Source: Dermanyssus gallinae (lineage: Eukaryota > Arthropoda > Arachnida > Mesostigmata > Dermanyssidae). Taken from it: a stretch of 64,000 bases of DNA. Location: contig QVRM01004803.1 of NCBI GenBank assembly GCA_003439945.1, positions 62,001 to 126,000 of the forward strand, written 5' to 3'. Shown piece by piece: positions 11,491 to 21,310 of this stretch. Within the stretch, counting starts at the first letter, position 1. Each line of letters begins with the position of its first letter. Both the position numbers and the translations under genes were made by a program. Under the pieces are notes generated by a model, which saw nothing but the letters and a program-made list of their open reading frames with translations, had not been told where the DNA came from and did not search any database.

Positions 11491-12905
11491 ATGCACAGAA
11501 GCAAGTATTGATGGTCAAGCAAAGTGCCAAGGTTTAAGCAGGGTATGACTTGGAGCTACTTACTGACTCTTTTCTGAACTGCACGCAGTTGGACTTTGTC
11601 TGTCGTGGTTAGTGCGTCAGAACGTAAACGCTGGTACTTATTGGAGACGATGATGTCGTTGTAGGATTTCTGTAGATGTTTGTCTGCTTGCATTTGGTTT
11701 GTATGTGTTTGGTTGTAGGTCTACGAGGTCCTCGAATCTCGTATCAGCAAGGTCCTTGGCGTTCTAAAAATCCTGCGGGACCACGGGCGAGCTAAAGTGC
11801 CGGACAGTGTCTTCTAAGGACAGTAACGCAGCAGCGTCGCAGCTAGCTCCTAGGTCTGCTGTAGAACCGATTCCCAGACCTCCGAGTCCAAGGGGGACGA
11901 AAACTTAAGCTCAGTTGGGTCGGTCAGATTTAGACTAAGGCTGGCACTTTGGCTTTTCGGTCCAAGACCTGGAGCAAAATCTCGTTCGCTCAGTCCCGGG
12001 GCAGAGTACAGTAACACGTGTGTTACGCGTGCACTACACATTGGTGTACGTACACTGCACGTCCGTGATACGTAATCTGTACATGTACTATATGTGCATT
12101 GAACTTCGGTCAGGCGTGCACTGCGCGTCGGCTACACACGCCTACTGTTGCCTACTACAGGGACGGAGCTGCGCGACGAACCCGCCACCCAGGTAAGTAA
12201 CTGCTCTCCTTAAATATAGAGCTCTCTAGAGAGCGTCATCCGGCTTGGACTGCAGTGCCATGCAGTGCCATTTTTCATGTTGCGGGGCGTACGGGCGGCG
12301 TATCGATTTGCGACCGACCGACTTGCCGTAAGTGCTTGCATCCTTATATAATTCCTGCTTGAAGGTTCATCCGGAAATCCCGGATTTTTTTGGCGTTTTC
12401 GAGTCATGGCTGCCCCAGGCGGCATCGGTCACATACTGACAGTGTATTGGGGTCAAGTTCGTCGGCGCGGCGGTGGCACCTCGTGTGTCTCCGTTGTGAG
12501 TTAATGTAGCTCTTAAGCCAGCAGTGTTCCTGTTTGGCGCCTAAATTTGTTTTGATCCTTCCGAAAAGACTGTCCCTTTCTTGTATTTTTGAGTATGCCA
12601 AACACGGGGTCTATGGAAAACCGACCTCGTGGGGAGTGGAGAAGCGACTTGCGGCAGCCATATCACGAATTGTACTATAATCGAGTTAAGCACTCTCTTG
12701 AATTTTATATTTTGTTGGCATATCAATGGTCGTAGTCGCAAACATTTGCTGTATTAGCACAGTATACAAACACTGTATAGAAACAGGCAAAGCAGAATTT
12801 TTTTCTGTGTCTGCAGTGGTGTGCTCGGCTTCTAAATCGATCATTTCAGTGTCTTTTTTGTGAAGTAATATCCAGCCAGTCGCGTCGGTATAACTAAGAC
12901 TAGTA

Positions 12906-12906
<1 letters not shown>
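11491..12906. other. No recognised gene; odd alternating-purine patch
   Basis: At about 12015-12140 the sequence is rich in GTGCAC/GTACAC/TACGT steps with local palindromes. At 12191 there is a perfect splice-donor match (CACCCAG/GTAAGT), preceded 32 bases earlier by a weak acceptor-like CTACTACAG. Minus-strand frames at 12404-12741 contain CDRCRLGQP, loosely like a LINE zinc knuckle, too weak to assign. Confidence 0.35.
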
Positions 12907-12961
<55 letters not shown>

Positions 12962-12966
12962 AAATG

Positions 12967-12998
<32 letters not shown>

Positions 12999-13015
12999 TG
13001 TATAGAAAATATTGT
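12907..13015. repeat. Compound (TA)n tract
   Basis: Two (TA)n runs (12907-12957 and 12969-12992) split by GTATAAATG, with a decayed ATACATATATG tail. It adjoins the 3' end of the R2-like element. Confidence 0.95.
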
Positions 13016-13102
13016 GATGATTTATTAATCATTTACAATACGTTTGCACACTCGGCAGTGCTCGCCTTAATAAAAATGGTGGTAAAAAGGTGTCACGTGA
13101 AG

Positions 13103-13756
13103 TTAAGAGTCAGTTGTCCGTGTCCTTGCTTGATGGTAGCCCCCGCTCTTATGGACCCGGTGCGAGCGATATATCCTCAAGGTTCCTTGCAAAGTTAAAA
13201 CGGTGAGATCCATAAGATTCCTCTTCGTGACGCCGAGCCCCAAGAGCGTCCTCGCAGATTCGGAGTCCCATACACCACTCATAGAGATAGTGATGGATCC
13301 GAATCTGCGAGGTTTTTGCGGGTAGGGGAGCGCCGCTCTTAGGAACTCGACGTCATATTTGGCGATCTTGTCTTGCCGTGCTTTTGCCAGGTCCCGGTTC
13401 GAGCCGCAAACCTCGGCATCTAAAACCCAGACCTCGGTAGGTGTTGTTATTACGAGGTCGGGCTTTAGACCCGGTGCGCCCGGTCGACGGAATACTCGCT
13501 CACGAACCACCTCATGACCCCTTTCGCGGAGAAGACGCGCCACGCGATCACAGACGTCGTCATGTCTCTTTATGGTTTGTTTGTGTGTTATATCGCACAT
13601 CTGAGCGACATGAGCCAACGTCTCAGGCGCATGACACCCGTGCCTACAACGTTTGTTGTAGCCCGGGCGTCCCCTGGCCAATCTGGCACGCGTTGGTAGT
13701 GCGTTGATCCTGAGCTTTAGTAGGTTTAAATACTCCTTACCAGATAGGTAGGGCAT
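13103..13756 (-). pseudogene. R2-like ORF, C-terminal part: zinc knuckle and endonuclease
   Basis: 217 codons. Residues 37-54 form a CX3CX7HX4C finger (C37, C41, H49, C54). Residues 99-130 carry KPDLVI...VLDAE...K, giving the PD-D-K arrangement (D100, D113, K130) of the restriction-like endonuclease that nicks the target in R2 integration. The segment is in the same frame as the upstream RT part; only the TAG at 13766-13768 and three further codons separate them, so readthrough or reversion would restore one protein. The frame ends shortly before the conserved 3' tail. Confidence 0.85.
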
Positions 13757-13765
13757 ACCCTTAAT

Positions 13766-15955
13766 CTAGTAATGTACAAAGGGCGTTTCGTGTGCTTTTT
13801 TAAAATGTGCCCCATCGAACGTGTTGTGTAGTTGTTGAGACCAGTAATCGGTCTCTTGTGTAGCGGTCTCAATGGAGGTTCCCAAGCGCTCGCAAAGAAG
13901 TCTTGTTTTCGCAAGATCTTTTTTAAAGTGCTCGGTGGTTAGCATCCATTGGACCCCAAGGTGCGTGGAGTGTTGTAGTGCTGTCAGGCGGGAGAGGCGG
14001 ATTCTGGGAATGAATGTTTGGAAACAGGGGATGTCCAGACCGCCGTGTGCTGTGTGCGGGTACAGGTAGGCGTTCGGCACCGAGTTTTCATGCTTAAGCC
14101 ATTTCGACTTAACAACATTTCTGATCTCTTTATCTAGGTCACTAAGGAGTGCGTAAGATGGTCTGGGACCGGAGACCAGTTTATATAGGAGACGGGGAAT
14201 GAGAAAGTCTTTCAAAAATATGAGTCTTTGGTGGGGTTTAAGGGGAGCTATCGTGAGTCTGTTGAGTAAGTTAAGGAGTATATCCTTGGTGGAGTCAACT
14301 CTGCCATTGCTGTCAAAGTCGACTCCAAGATATCTCCATCGATCGCTCATACCTTTAGCTGGCAATTGCCGATCTCCAACGTTAAATTCTGATACAGTAT
14401 TAATAAAACCTTTACCTTCCTTCCTATTAAATAGGTGGGAGATAGTAAAGCTTTTATTAGTATTAATTTCAAGGCCTCGGGATTTTAAAAGTGGGTCCGC
14501 AATATTAAGGAGCCGTTGGAGAGTGGATTTCGTGGAGGCTAGGAGGATGAGATCATCCGCAAAGGCTAAGCCCATAAGGCGGAAGTCATCAGTAAGTTGG
14601 TACCCGATATTAGTTTTGTCTAATTTTGAAAGAATGTCGTCGAGAACTAGATTAAATAAGAGGGGGGACAGAGGATCTCCCTGCCTAACACCCCTAGTTG
14701 GCCGAAATGTGCGACATTCTTGTCCAAATTCTATGAGAGTTTTAGATGAGAGGTACAAGCGTTCGATATAGTTAATGAATACCTCCGGGTATCCGCGAGT
14801 CCGGAGTGACCACAGGACGGAGTCATGACTCACCATGTCGAACGCCTTACGGAGGTCGATTGAGGCGAGTCTGAGCTCACGTCCTGCAGACTTGGCATCG
14901 TTAAGGATACCATCCAGAACCGCAAGATTCTCGAAGGTACCATTATAGGGGAGAAACGCTCGCTGGATTGGGAGAAGCTTAATAGAGTACTGGAGGCGTC
15001 TAGAGAGAATTTTGTTAAGCGTTCGTTGTAAGTATGAACTAATAGATAGGGGTCGCAGACCGCTTGGGGATGTGGCATTGTTAATTTTAGGGATGAACGC
15101 TAAGCGAGCAGTTTCATGGGCTGAGGCAATATCGCTAATTAATAGTATGTTAAGAATACAACAGACTACTTCTAACGGGAGTTTACGGAGGGACGAAAGA
15201 CAAATCCCGTCCAAGCCTAGTGCTTTAGAAGGTCCGCGGAGAGCTACGTGGGTTTCCTTTAGGGAGATAGGGAGGGAAACCTCAAAGAGATCAGAGTTGG
15301 GAGTGTATACGGGGCAAGGGAGTGGTTCAGGGGGTGGTTGTGTCATCGTGTTGGCCCAGTGTTCTACAACTTTGGTGGCGTGCATGTTATGTATGGTGTG
15401 TTTGCCGTCCAGCACCTCATGAGCGCATTTGGATCGGTTTTGGCAAAAAAGTTTTTGAGTGGTTGCGTAGTCTTGACGTTGCTGTTGCCTTTTAGATACT
15501 CGCGCTTCAGTGGAAGGTGTTTCTCTAAAGGCACGACGTCGGACAGTGTGTGTAAAATGTTTGTTCAGAAATTCGTTTAAGGCGATAGTGTGGTCCTCAC
15601 CTGAGCAAATTATATTTAACAGAGGAGTAAGGTCTGTTGAAATTATGTTGCGTTTGGGAAATGTGTTTGTGAGGGCTTGTATTTTAGATATAATAATATC
15701 TTTTTGGGATGGATTATAGGGGCCATCTGATTCAGAGTATCGAGGCCGACTACGCTCAGGAAGCTCAGATCCGTCAAGGTTGGAATCCAGGAGAGACCTC
15801 TTTTTAAGGAGGTCCTCTACCAGATCCTTATGCGCCTGAGAATTACGTTGGCCTCTAATCGCCCCAGGTGTGCGTGAGTTAAAATTAGTAGCTAAAAGGT
15901 GGTCAATTTCTCTAGGAGTTTCGTTATTATTATCTAATATAAAATCTGCTTCCAA
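13766..15955 (-). pseudogene. R2-like ORF, central reverse transcriptase
   Basis: 729 codons opening inside the element (the first Met is not the natural start). Landmarks: RPLSISSYLQRTLNKIL (301-317); AFLPYNGTFENLAVLDGIL, the fingers region; SIDLRKAFDMVSH, RT motif A with its catalytic Asp; GVRQGDPLSPLLFN (422-435), motif B; and LAFADDLILLA (463-473), motif C with the catalytic Asp pair. The RT therefore looks catalytically complete. The thumb follows, and then the TAG stop. The enzyme performs target-primed reverse transcription in the nucleus. Confidence 0.93.
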
Positions 15956-15998
15956 TGTTGCTAAAAGTTCACGATCTTGTGGGTTCCATCTGGCCTTC

Positions 15999-16370
15999 TT
16001 AGAGGGGGGGGGCTAAAATGTTCTCATTATATTCGTCCGGATGGGCACGACGACGGTGTAAATTAAGACCTGATTTAGAATTAAAGACCTTTAAGCAAGT
16101 ACTAGATGGACATTTACAATTTGGCTGGGAGACGCGTGAAGTACTAGGGGGGTTAAAATTATTATTAGAAGCAGCAGTGTCATTTTGTGAGGAACTTAAA
16201 ATCAAATTATTAGTCTGTGATCGGTTAGGAGTTTGGGAGGTGGCACGAACTTCTCGTTGATTGTGAGTCAATCTAATGTGGCTCGCGAGGCCCGCGCCAG
16301 ATTTGCATACTCGCCCGCAAGTCTGGCAGCTGAGTCTTCCGGCGGTGTTGCTGCCATCACGTGATGCCAT
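15999..16370 (-). pseudogene. R2-like ORF, N-terminal zinc-finger domain
   Basis: 123 codons starting MASRDGSNTAG. Two C2H2 fingers are visible: CX2CX12HX4H near residues 15-36 and CX4CX12HX4H further on. Such fingers bind the target DNA in R2 proteins. The frame ends right after a run of nine C (minus strand). Changing its length by one base joins it to the downstream frame (KKARWNPQDRELLATLEAD), so the break is either a true slippage mutation or a homopolymer sequencing error. Confidence 0.85.
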
Positions 16371-17295
16371 CGTTGTCTTGGTCCACAGCGGTGGTAAGAT
16401 TTCTTTAAAAGTTTTGTACGCGAACGATGGCGCGATTTTACGCAGATGTTGTTGTTAAAATCGCTAAAATGAAGCGGTCTTTAGACCATCATTCTGTTTG
16501 TCTCTACCCAGTGAGCACTATGTCATATTTCGTCACGTACTGTATTTATGCAAAATAGCGTCAAAAGTAGAAGTTAAAAATTGCACATTAATATGTACAA
16601 TAGTAGTGTCGGTTTAAGATATATATTTGTGGTAATTAGATGGAAGACTAGCATCAGACAGATTAATTGCTGTCTCTTCGATTCAGTGGAATTGAAGCAT
16701 CTATTACAAATATATAGTAGGTATGTAGGTAGTCAATTAAAATATATAGTGGTTTAAAAACACGATATGGCTGCCCAATATATCGTTGCTTATTGTATTC
16801 TCTACGCAGTGTTCGATTTTAGAGTTCAAAACAAAGCGTATCGATACACCACTATATGTATGCACTGTCTGGGTTTTGTAGCCAGTGTATACATACACTT
16901 TACCTATATAGAAGTTAAAATTAGTGAAATATAATTAGGGCCGCTATATTTCACTAAAACAACTATATAGGTAGACTCACCTTACCTAAATCTAAAAACC
17001 GGCACAATCACTTCCACTTAAAAACGCTAAAATGCACTTCAGACAGGCCTTTGCAATGGTGAACGCACTGCTAACCTATCTAACACAGTGACGCGGCGAA
17101 TTATAACAATTTTGCATCTTTTAAATGCAAAATGGAACTGTTTGACGGTGTTGGATGTCACAGTTCGGTCACACTGGTGGCCACGATGGTCTGTGGCAAA
17201 ACTCCCGTTAAAAAGCCAGATATAACTTGCGATCTAGGCAATTTAAGCGGGAGCTCGCACCAGTGCGACCGTCCGGCTCAACAGCTGAGTAGAGA

Positions 17296-17297
<2 letters not shown>
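16371..17297. other. No gene; three inverted repeats
   Basis: Possible 5' flank of the R2-like element. GCGATTTTA/TAAAATCGC pair at 16432-16464. A longer imperfect inverted repeat spans 16901-16973. TATATAGTGGT near 16741 and ACCACTATATGTA near 16850 are inverted and could be the ends of a very small MITE. No coding sequence seen. Confidence 0.45.
16901..16973. repeat. Inverted repeat with about 30-bp arms
   Basis: TACCTATATAG pairs with CTATATAGGTA, and inside it TTAGTGAAATATA with TATATTTCACTAA, around a small GGGCC-containing loop. Likely a foldback/MITE remnant. Confidence 0.75.
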
Positions 17298-17347
<50 letters not shown>

Positions 17348-17375
17348 GTATATATATATATATATATATATATAA

Positions 17376-17418
<43 letters not shown>

Positions 17419-17420
17419 TG

Positions 17421-17450
<30 letters not shown>
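17298..17450. repeat. Compound (TA)n tract, left flank of palindromic transposon
   Basis: Several (TA)n blocks interrupted by TAAATGTA and TACATATATG variants. It ends in the TA that abuts the left terminal repeat of the palindromic element. Confidence 0.95.
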
Positions 17451-17452
<2 letters not shown>

Positions 17453-18034
17453 GGGTGTTACGTAAAAAGTAGTACTTCTTTCGAGGTTTGATAGAGCTCG
17501 GCAAGAAAATAATTTTTCCCAATGGGCGGAAGCCAAGAAAACGTTTTGTTTAGGAGTGAGGATGAAATTTAGAAAAGTCGTTATTCTGCCTTATTTTCTC
17601 CTACATAGTTGTACAAAATTTACGTTTGCGGGAGAACCAGTCAACGCATGAAGCAACCGATCATACCAGTGTGTTCGGCGGAAAATTTTGCATAACCTAA
17701 ATGACACCTAACGCAAGCTAGCAAAAAGCAAATAGGTGGAATAAGAAAAATCATAAAAAGTCGATTTGTTGTTATAACTTACGTTGAAGCTTTCACGTGC
17801 AAAATCTAAAAATTTTGCCATTGCGCACAAATGACGAACACTCTCTGACGATAGCAAATTTAATGCCCGTCATTTTCGTACCAAAGTGATGGTGCTGCGT
17901 TACGTAGTTGCTGAGAAACTAGGCTTTTTCGACAGCCATATCAAAAGCAAAGGCATGCATACTTCCTAGCATCTTGACCTGCTTTACCACAGAAACCACT
18001 TGCGCACGTCCAGAAACACACCAGCATTTATTTA

Positions 18035-18394
18035 TTATAAGAAGTGCTCGAAGTTCCGTCCGCCTACCACTAAACACGTTCTGTAGCGATTGCACAGGCT
18101 CTCTTGCACTCGTGTAAATATGTTAGGCATTGCCCTAACGGCGTCAGCAGCGTTGAATATACGGTCAACCAGATCTTCACGCGATTCAACGGGGGTTTCG
18201 TAGACAACACTCTTTAGGTAGCCCCACAAAAAAAAGTCGAGGCTTGTTAAATCGGGGGAGCGAGGTGGCCAAGCTAAAGACCCGCCTCGGCCGATCCACC
18301 GATTCTTGAATGCTTCGTTTAGGTATTCTCGAACCGTAGCAGAGTTGTGTGGCGGCATTTTCAGACGAAAGCTTTCCAGGATGCCTTCTAACAA
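18035..18394 (-). pseudogene. Transposase C-terminal half (left arm)
   Basis: 119 codons with the closing block of a DDE transposase: VREYLNEAFKNRWIGRGG, then PPRSPDLTSLDFFLWGYLKS, which holds the last catalytic acidic residue (the Asp of SLDFF). The second catalytic block, normally QDGAPPH in this family, reads RLKMPPH, so its Asp is gone, and the first catalytic Asp and DNA-binding domain are absent. It differs from the right-arm copy at two residues (Leu/Ile and Ile/Met). It cannot encode an active enzyme. Confidence 0.85.
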
Positions 18395-18663
18395 CTGGGT
18401 AACGTATGAAATGACACATCTCGAGAACCTGACACTTCGTTTTATAGCTTTTGGCGTTGGCGGTTTTTCTTATGGTGTTTTGGCGTCTCGAATGACGAAT
18501 TTCGAATCAAAGCCCGCGCAAATTTCCGATAGAAGCTTGTGCGAACGGCGAATAATTTCGACACAAAGCCGGCTGCTCAGCGTAAACAAATGCTGGTGTG
18601 TTTGTTTCCGCCAGATTAGATGCAGCTGCGTATCGCGCGTTTTTGATTCATACGTTACCCAGT

Positions 18664-19022
18664 TGTTAGAAGGCATCCTGGAAAGCTTTCGTCTGAAAAT
18701 GCCGCCACACAACTCTGCTACGGTTCGAGAATACCTAAACGAAGCATTCAAGAATCGGTGGATCGGCCGAGGCGGGTCTATAGCTTGGCCACCTCGCTCC
18801 CCCGATTTAACAAGCCTCGACTTTTTTTTGTGGGGCTACCTAAAGAGTGTTGTCTACGAAACCCCCGTTGAATCGCGTGAAGATCTGGTTGACCGTATAT
18901 TCAACGCTGCTGACGCCGTTAGGGCAATGCCTAACATGTTTACACGAGTGCAAGAGAGCCTGTGCAATCGCTACAGAACGTGTTTAGTGGTAGGCGGACG
19001 GAACTTCGAGCACTTCTTATAA
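18664..19022 (+). pseudogene. Transposase C-terminal half (right arm)
   Basis: Mirror copy of the 18035-18394 fragment, ending in the same GGRNFEHFL and stop. The frame stays open leftward through the unique centre to about 18306, but that extension includes antisense arm sequence and so is not genuine transposase. No strong reason to think the open frame is under selection. Confidence 0.85.
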
Positions 19023-19606
19023 TAAATAAATGCTGGTGTGTTTCTGGACGTGCGCAAGTGGTTTCTGTGGTAAAGCAGGTCAAGATGCTAGGAAGTATGC
19101 ATGCCTTTGCTTTTGATATGGCTGTCGAAAAAGCCTAGTTTCTCAGCAACTACGTAACGCAGCACCATCACTTTGGTACGAAAATGACGGGCATTAAATT
19201 TGCTATCGTCAGAGAGTGTTCGTCATTTGTGCGCAATGGCAAAATTTTTAGATTTTGCACGTGAAAGCTTCAACGTAAGTTATAACAACAAATCGACTTT
19301 TTATGATTTTTCTTATTCCACCTATTTGCTTTTTGCTAGCTTGCGTTAGGTGTCATTTAGGTTATGCAAAATTTTCCGCCGAACACACTGGTATGATCGG
19401 TTGCTTCATGCGTTGACTGGTTCTCCCGCAAACGTAGATTTTGTACAACTATGTAGGAGAAAATAAGGCAGAATAACGACTTTTCTAAATTTCATCCTCA
19501 CTCCTAAACAAAACGTTTTCTTGGCTTCCGCCCATTGGGAAAAATTATTTTCTTGCCGAGCTCTATCAAACCTCGAAAGAAGTACTACTTTTTACGTAAC
19601 ACCCTG

Positions 19607-19675
<69 letters not shown>

Positions 19676-19690
19676 GTATATATATATATA
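19607..19690. repeat. (TA)n tract, right flank of palindromic transposon
   Basis: TA units continue directly from the right terminus, interrupted by TATGTA and TAAATGTA. Confidence 0.95.
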
Positions 19691-19839
19691 GTTCTAACAA
19701 CACAAATAGTTTCTTCCTTTGCTGATGATGCTTGGAAGTATCAGTGCAAATCCGTACACGGGCATTAGCCTTATGGAAAAACAAATTAAGTTATGGCCAT
19801 CGCACATGTTATTAATAAAACGCACTTATATAAAAAAAT

Positions 19840-19875
<36 letters not shown>

Positions 19876-19956
19876 AACAAGCATGGTCTAGCGTAAACGA
19901 AACGGACACGTGATAGTCACAATACCATAATGTAATATAAGGAACATAAATTTCAA

Positions 19957-19993
<37 letters not shown>
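19691..19993. repeat. Short unique stretch with two (TA)n tracts
   Basis: (TA)n at about 19842-19871 and 19958-19991; the second ends at the TA duplicated by the mariner insertion. No gene between them. Confidence 0.9.
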
Positions 19994-19994
<1 letters not shown>

Positions 19995-21308
19995 GGTGTT
20001 CAAAACGTATCGCGACTTTTGTGTTTTTTCAAAAATTATTCATTTATTCATGAATATCTATTTTGTCCCCTTCAAAGTAATCCCCATGAGATATTATACA
20101 CTTGTGCCAACGGTTTTTCCAATCTTCGAAGCACTTCAAAAAACCATTTTTTTTTATCTTGTTCAGCTCCTCCTTCGATGCCGTCTTTATCTCGTCAAGC
20201 GTAGCGTAACGTCGTCCTTTCATGGGCCTCTTCAGTTTAGGGAACAAGAAAAAGTCACAGGGGGCCAGATCTGGGGAATACGGTGGCTGCGGCATCATTA
20301 GTGTGTTGTTTTTGGCCAAAAACTCCCGCACAAGCAACGATGTGTGAGCAGGGGCGTTATCGTGGTGCAAAAGCCAATTTTTGTTCTTCCACAAATCCGG
20401 GCGTTTCTGGCGGATTGCTTCGCGCAAATTGCGCATAACTTGCAGGTAATATTCCTTATTGACCGTTCTACCCTGTGGCAAGAACTCATGATGCACCACG
20501 CCCCTGCAATCGAAGAAAACTGTCAGCAAAACTTTCACATTCGACCGAACTTGGCGCGCTTTTTTCGGTCTTGGTTCGTGCGGCAGCTTCCATTGAGATG
20601 ATTGAGCTTTGGTTTCCACGTCATAACCATAAACCCACGATTCGTCACCAGTTATGACCCTCTGGAGCAAATTTGGGTCGTCGCGGACAGAGTCCAACAT
20701 CTCATTAGCAATGTTCATGCGATGCTGTTTTTGGTCGCAATTGAGCAATTTTGGTACGAATTTCGCGGCGACCCGTCTCATGCCCAAATCATTGATAAAA
20801 ATCGAATGGCACGAGCCAATCGATATGTTTAGGTCCTCAGCAACTTCTCTAACGGTGAATTGACGATTGGCCAATACCATTTTCTCCACTTCATTAATTT
20901 TTTCGTCTGTTGTTGAAGTGCTCGGGCGTCCGGCACGCTCTTCGTCGTTCACATCTTCTCGGCCTTCTGAGAACATTTTGTACCACCGATAAACGTTGCT
21001 TCTGTCCAAGGTAGCTTCTCCGTATGCCACAGTCAACATTCGGAATGCATCCGCGCACTTAATTTCGTTTTTCACACAAAATTTGATACAAGTTCTTTGA
21101 TCCATTTTTTTGAATAGGTAAAAATCGAAGACGATCCAAAACACGTGCAAGCAAAGCAGCTGTCAACAATTAAGTGAACATTCAAAATGGCCGAGCTTGT
21201 CGGCATAAGTGAGAGACATGAGTACCAACATAACGCCACAAAAAATCGAAATTCGAATATACGTAACCCGCGAAAATTCAAAAGTCGCGATACGTTTTGA
21301 ACACACCG
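19994..21308 (-). mobile_element. Complete mariner element, 1.3 kb
   Basis: Terminal inverted repeats share GTGTTCAAAACGTATCGCGA and a few more bases (about 27 bp in all). The right copy begins CGGTGTG where the left has TGGTG, a 2-bp difference. Each end is bordered by TA (19992-19993 and 21309-21310) inside a (TA)n tract. Length is typical of mariner, and the transposase frame is unbroken, so the copy may be autonomous. Confidence 0.95.
20044..21105 (-). CDS. Mariner transposase, intact
   Basis: 353 codons from the start MDQRTCIKFC; the frame is open 15 codons further upstream, but this Met matches the usual family start and length. N-terminal helix-turn-helix pair (about residues 5-120) for TIR binding. 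The catalytic D,D34D triad is complete: D154 in ITGDESW, D249 in LLHHDNAPAHTS, D284 in YSPDLAPCDFF, with exactly 34 residues between the last two. The linker reads KFVPKLL where many mariners have WVPHEL. It cuts and pastes the element at TA sites. It stops 50 bases inside the left TIR boundary. No frameshift or stop was found, so it may be active. Confidence 0.95.
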   Translation of the reverse strand: MDQRTCIKFCVKNEIKCADAFRMLTVAYGEATLDRSNVYRWYKMFSEGREDVNDEERAGRPSTSTTDEKINEVEKMVLANRQFTVREVAEDLNISIGSCHSIFINDLGMRRVAAKFVPKLLNCDQKQHRMNIANEMLDSVRDDPNLLQRVITGDESWVYGYDVETKAQSSQWKLPHEPRPKKARQVRSNVKVLLTVFFDCRGVVHHEFLPQGRTVNKEYYLQVMRNLREAIRQKRPDLWKNKNWLLHHDNAPAHTSLLVREFLAKNNTLMMPQPPYSPDLAPCDFFLFPKLKRPMKGRRYATLDEIKTASKEELNKIKKNGFLKCFEDWKNRWHKCIISHGDYFEGDKIDIHE

Positions 21309-21310
21309 TA

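Larger units (their letters stand above)
13016..16370 (-). mobile_element. R2-superfamily non-LTR retrotransposon, nearly intact
   Basis: On the minus strand in order: two C2H2 zinc fingers, a reverse transcriptase, a CCHC finger and a PD-(D/E)XK restriction-like endonuclease, the single-ORF architecture of R2-type elements. Total coding length is about 1,085 codons, normal for R2. Only two lesions interrupt it: a frameshift at a G9 run (16005-16013) and an in-frame TAG at 13766-13768. The 3' tail (13016-13068) recurs at 7.24 kb. Neither flank resembles 28S rRNA, the usual R2 target; the 3' end instead lies beside a (TA)n tract. NeSL, Hero or R4-like membership cannot be excluded without a phylogeny. 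Confidence 0.88.
17451..19606. mobile_element. Palindromic Tc1/mariner-type element with two 959-bp arms
   Basis: The ends are CAGGGTGTTACG...CGTAACACCCTG, each bordered by TA. Arm 17451-18409 is the reverse complement of 18648-19606 with no net length difference. I found three substitutions and no gaps while reading (one at the third base of ACGTAAATTT/ACGTAGATTT near 17620, two inside the coding part), so the arms are more than 99% identical. Each arm carries the same 3' half of a transposase gene. The 238-bp centre (18410-18647) is unique. It therefore has matched termini but no complete transposase, and must depend on a relative. The 696-bp element at 30253 is a diverged member of the family. 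Confidence 0.92.

Noticed and set aside
14199..14771. 190-codon plus-strand frame
   Set aside because: Exact antisense of the R2-like reverse transcriptase; a shadow frame.
13766..16370. R2-like element at its normal 28S rDNA target
   Set aside because: Flanks on both sides carry no recognisable 28S rRNA sequence.
17132..17536. Overlapping Ile-Tyr-rich frames on both strands
   Set aside because: Translations of (TA)n repeats; the same applies to similar frames at 1.3, 12.9, 19.6, 31.0 and 58.4 kb.
18306..19022. 238-codon plus frame across the palindrome centre
   Set aside because: Its first third is antisense arm plus unique spacer; only the last 119 codons match transposase.
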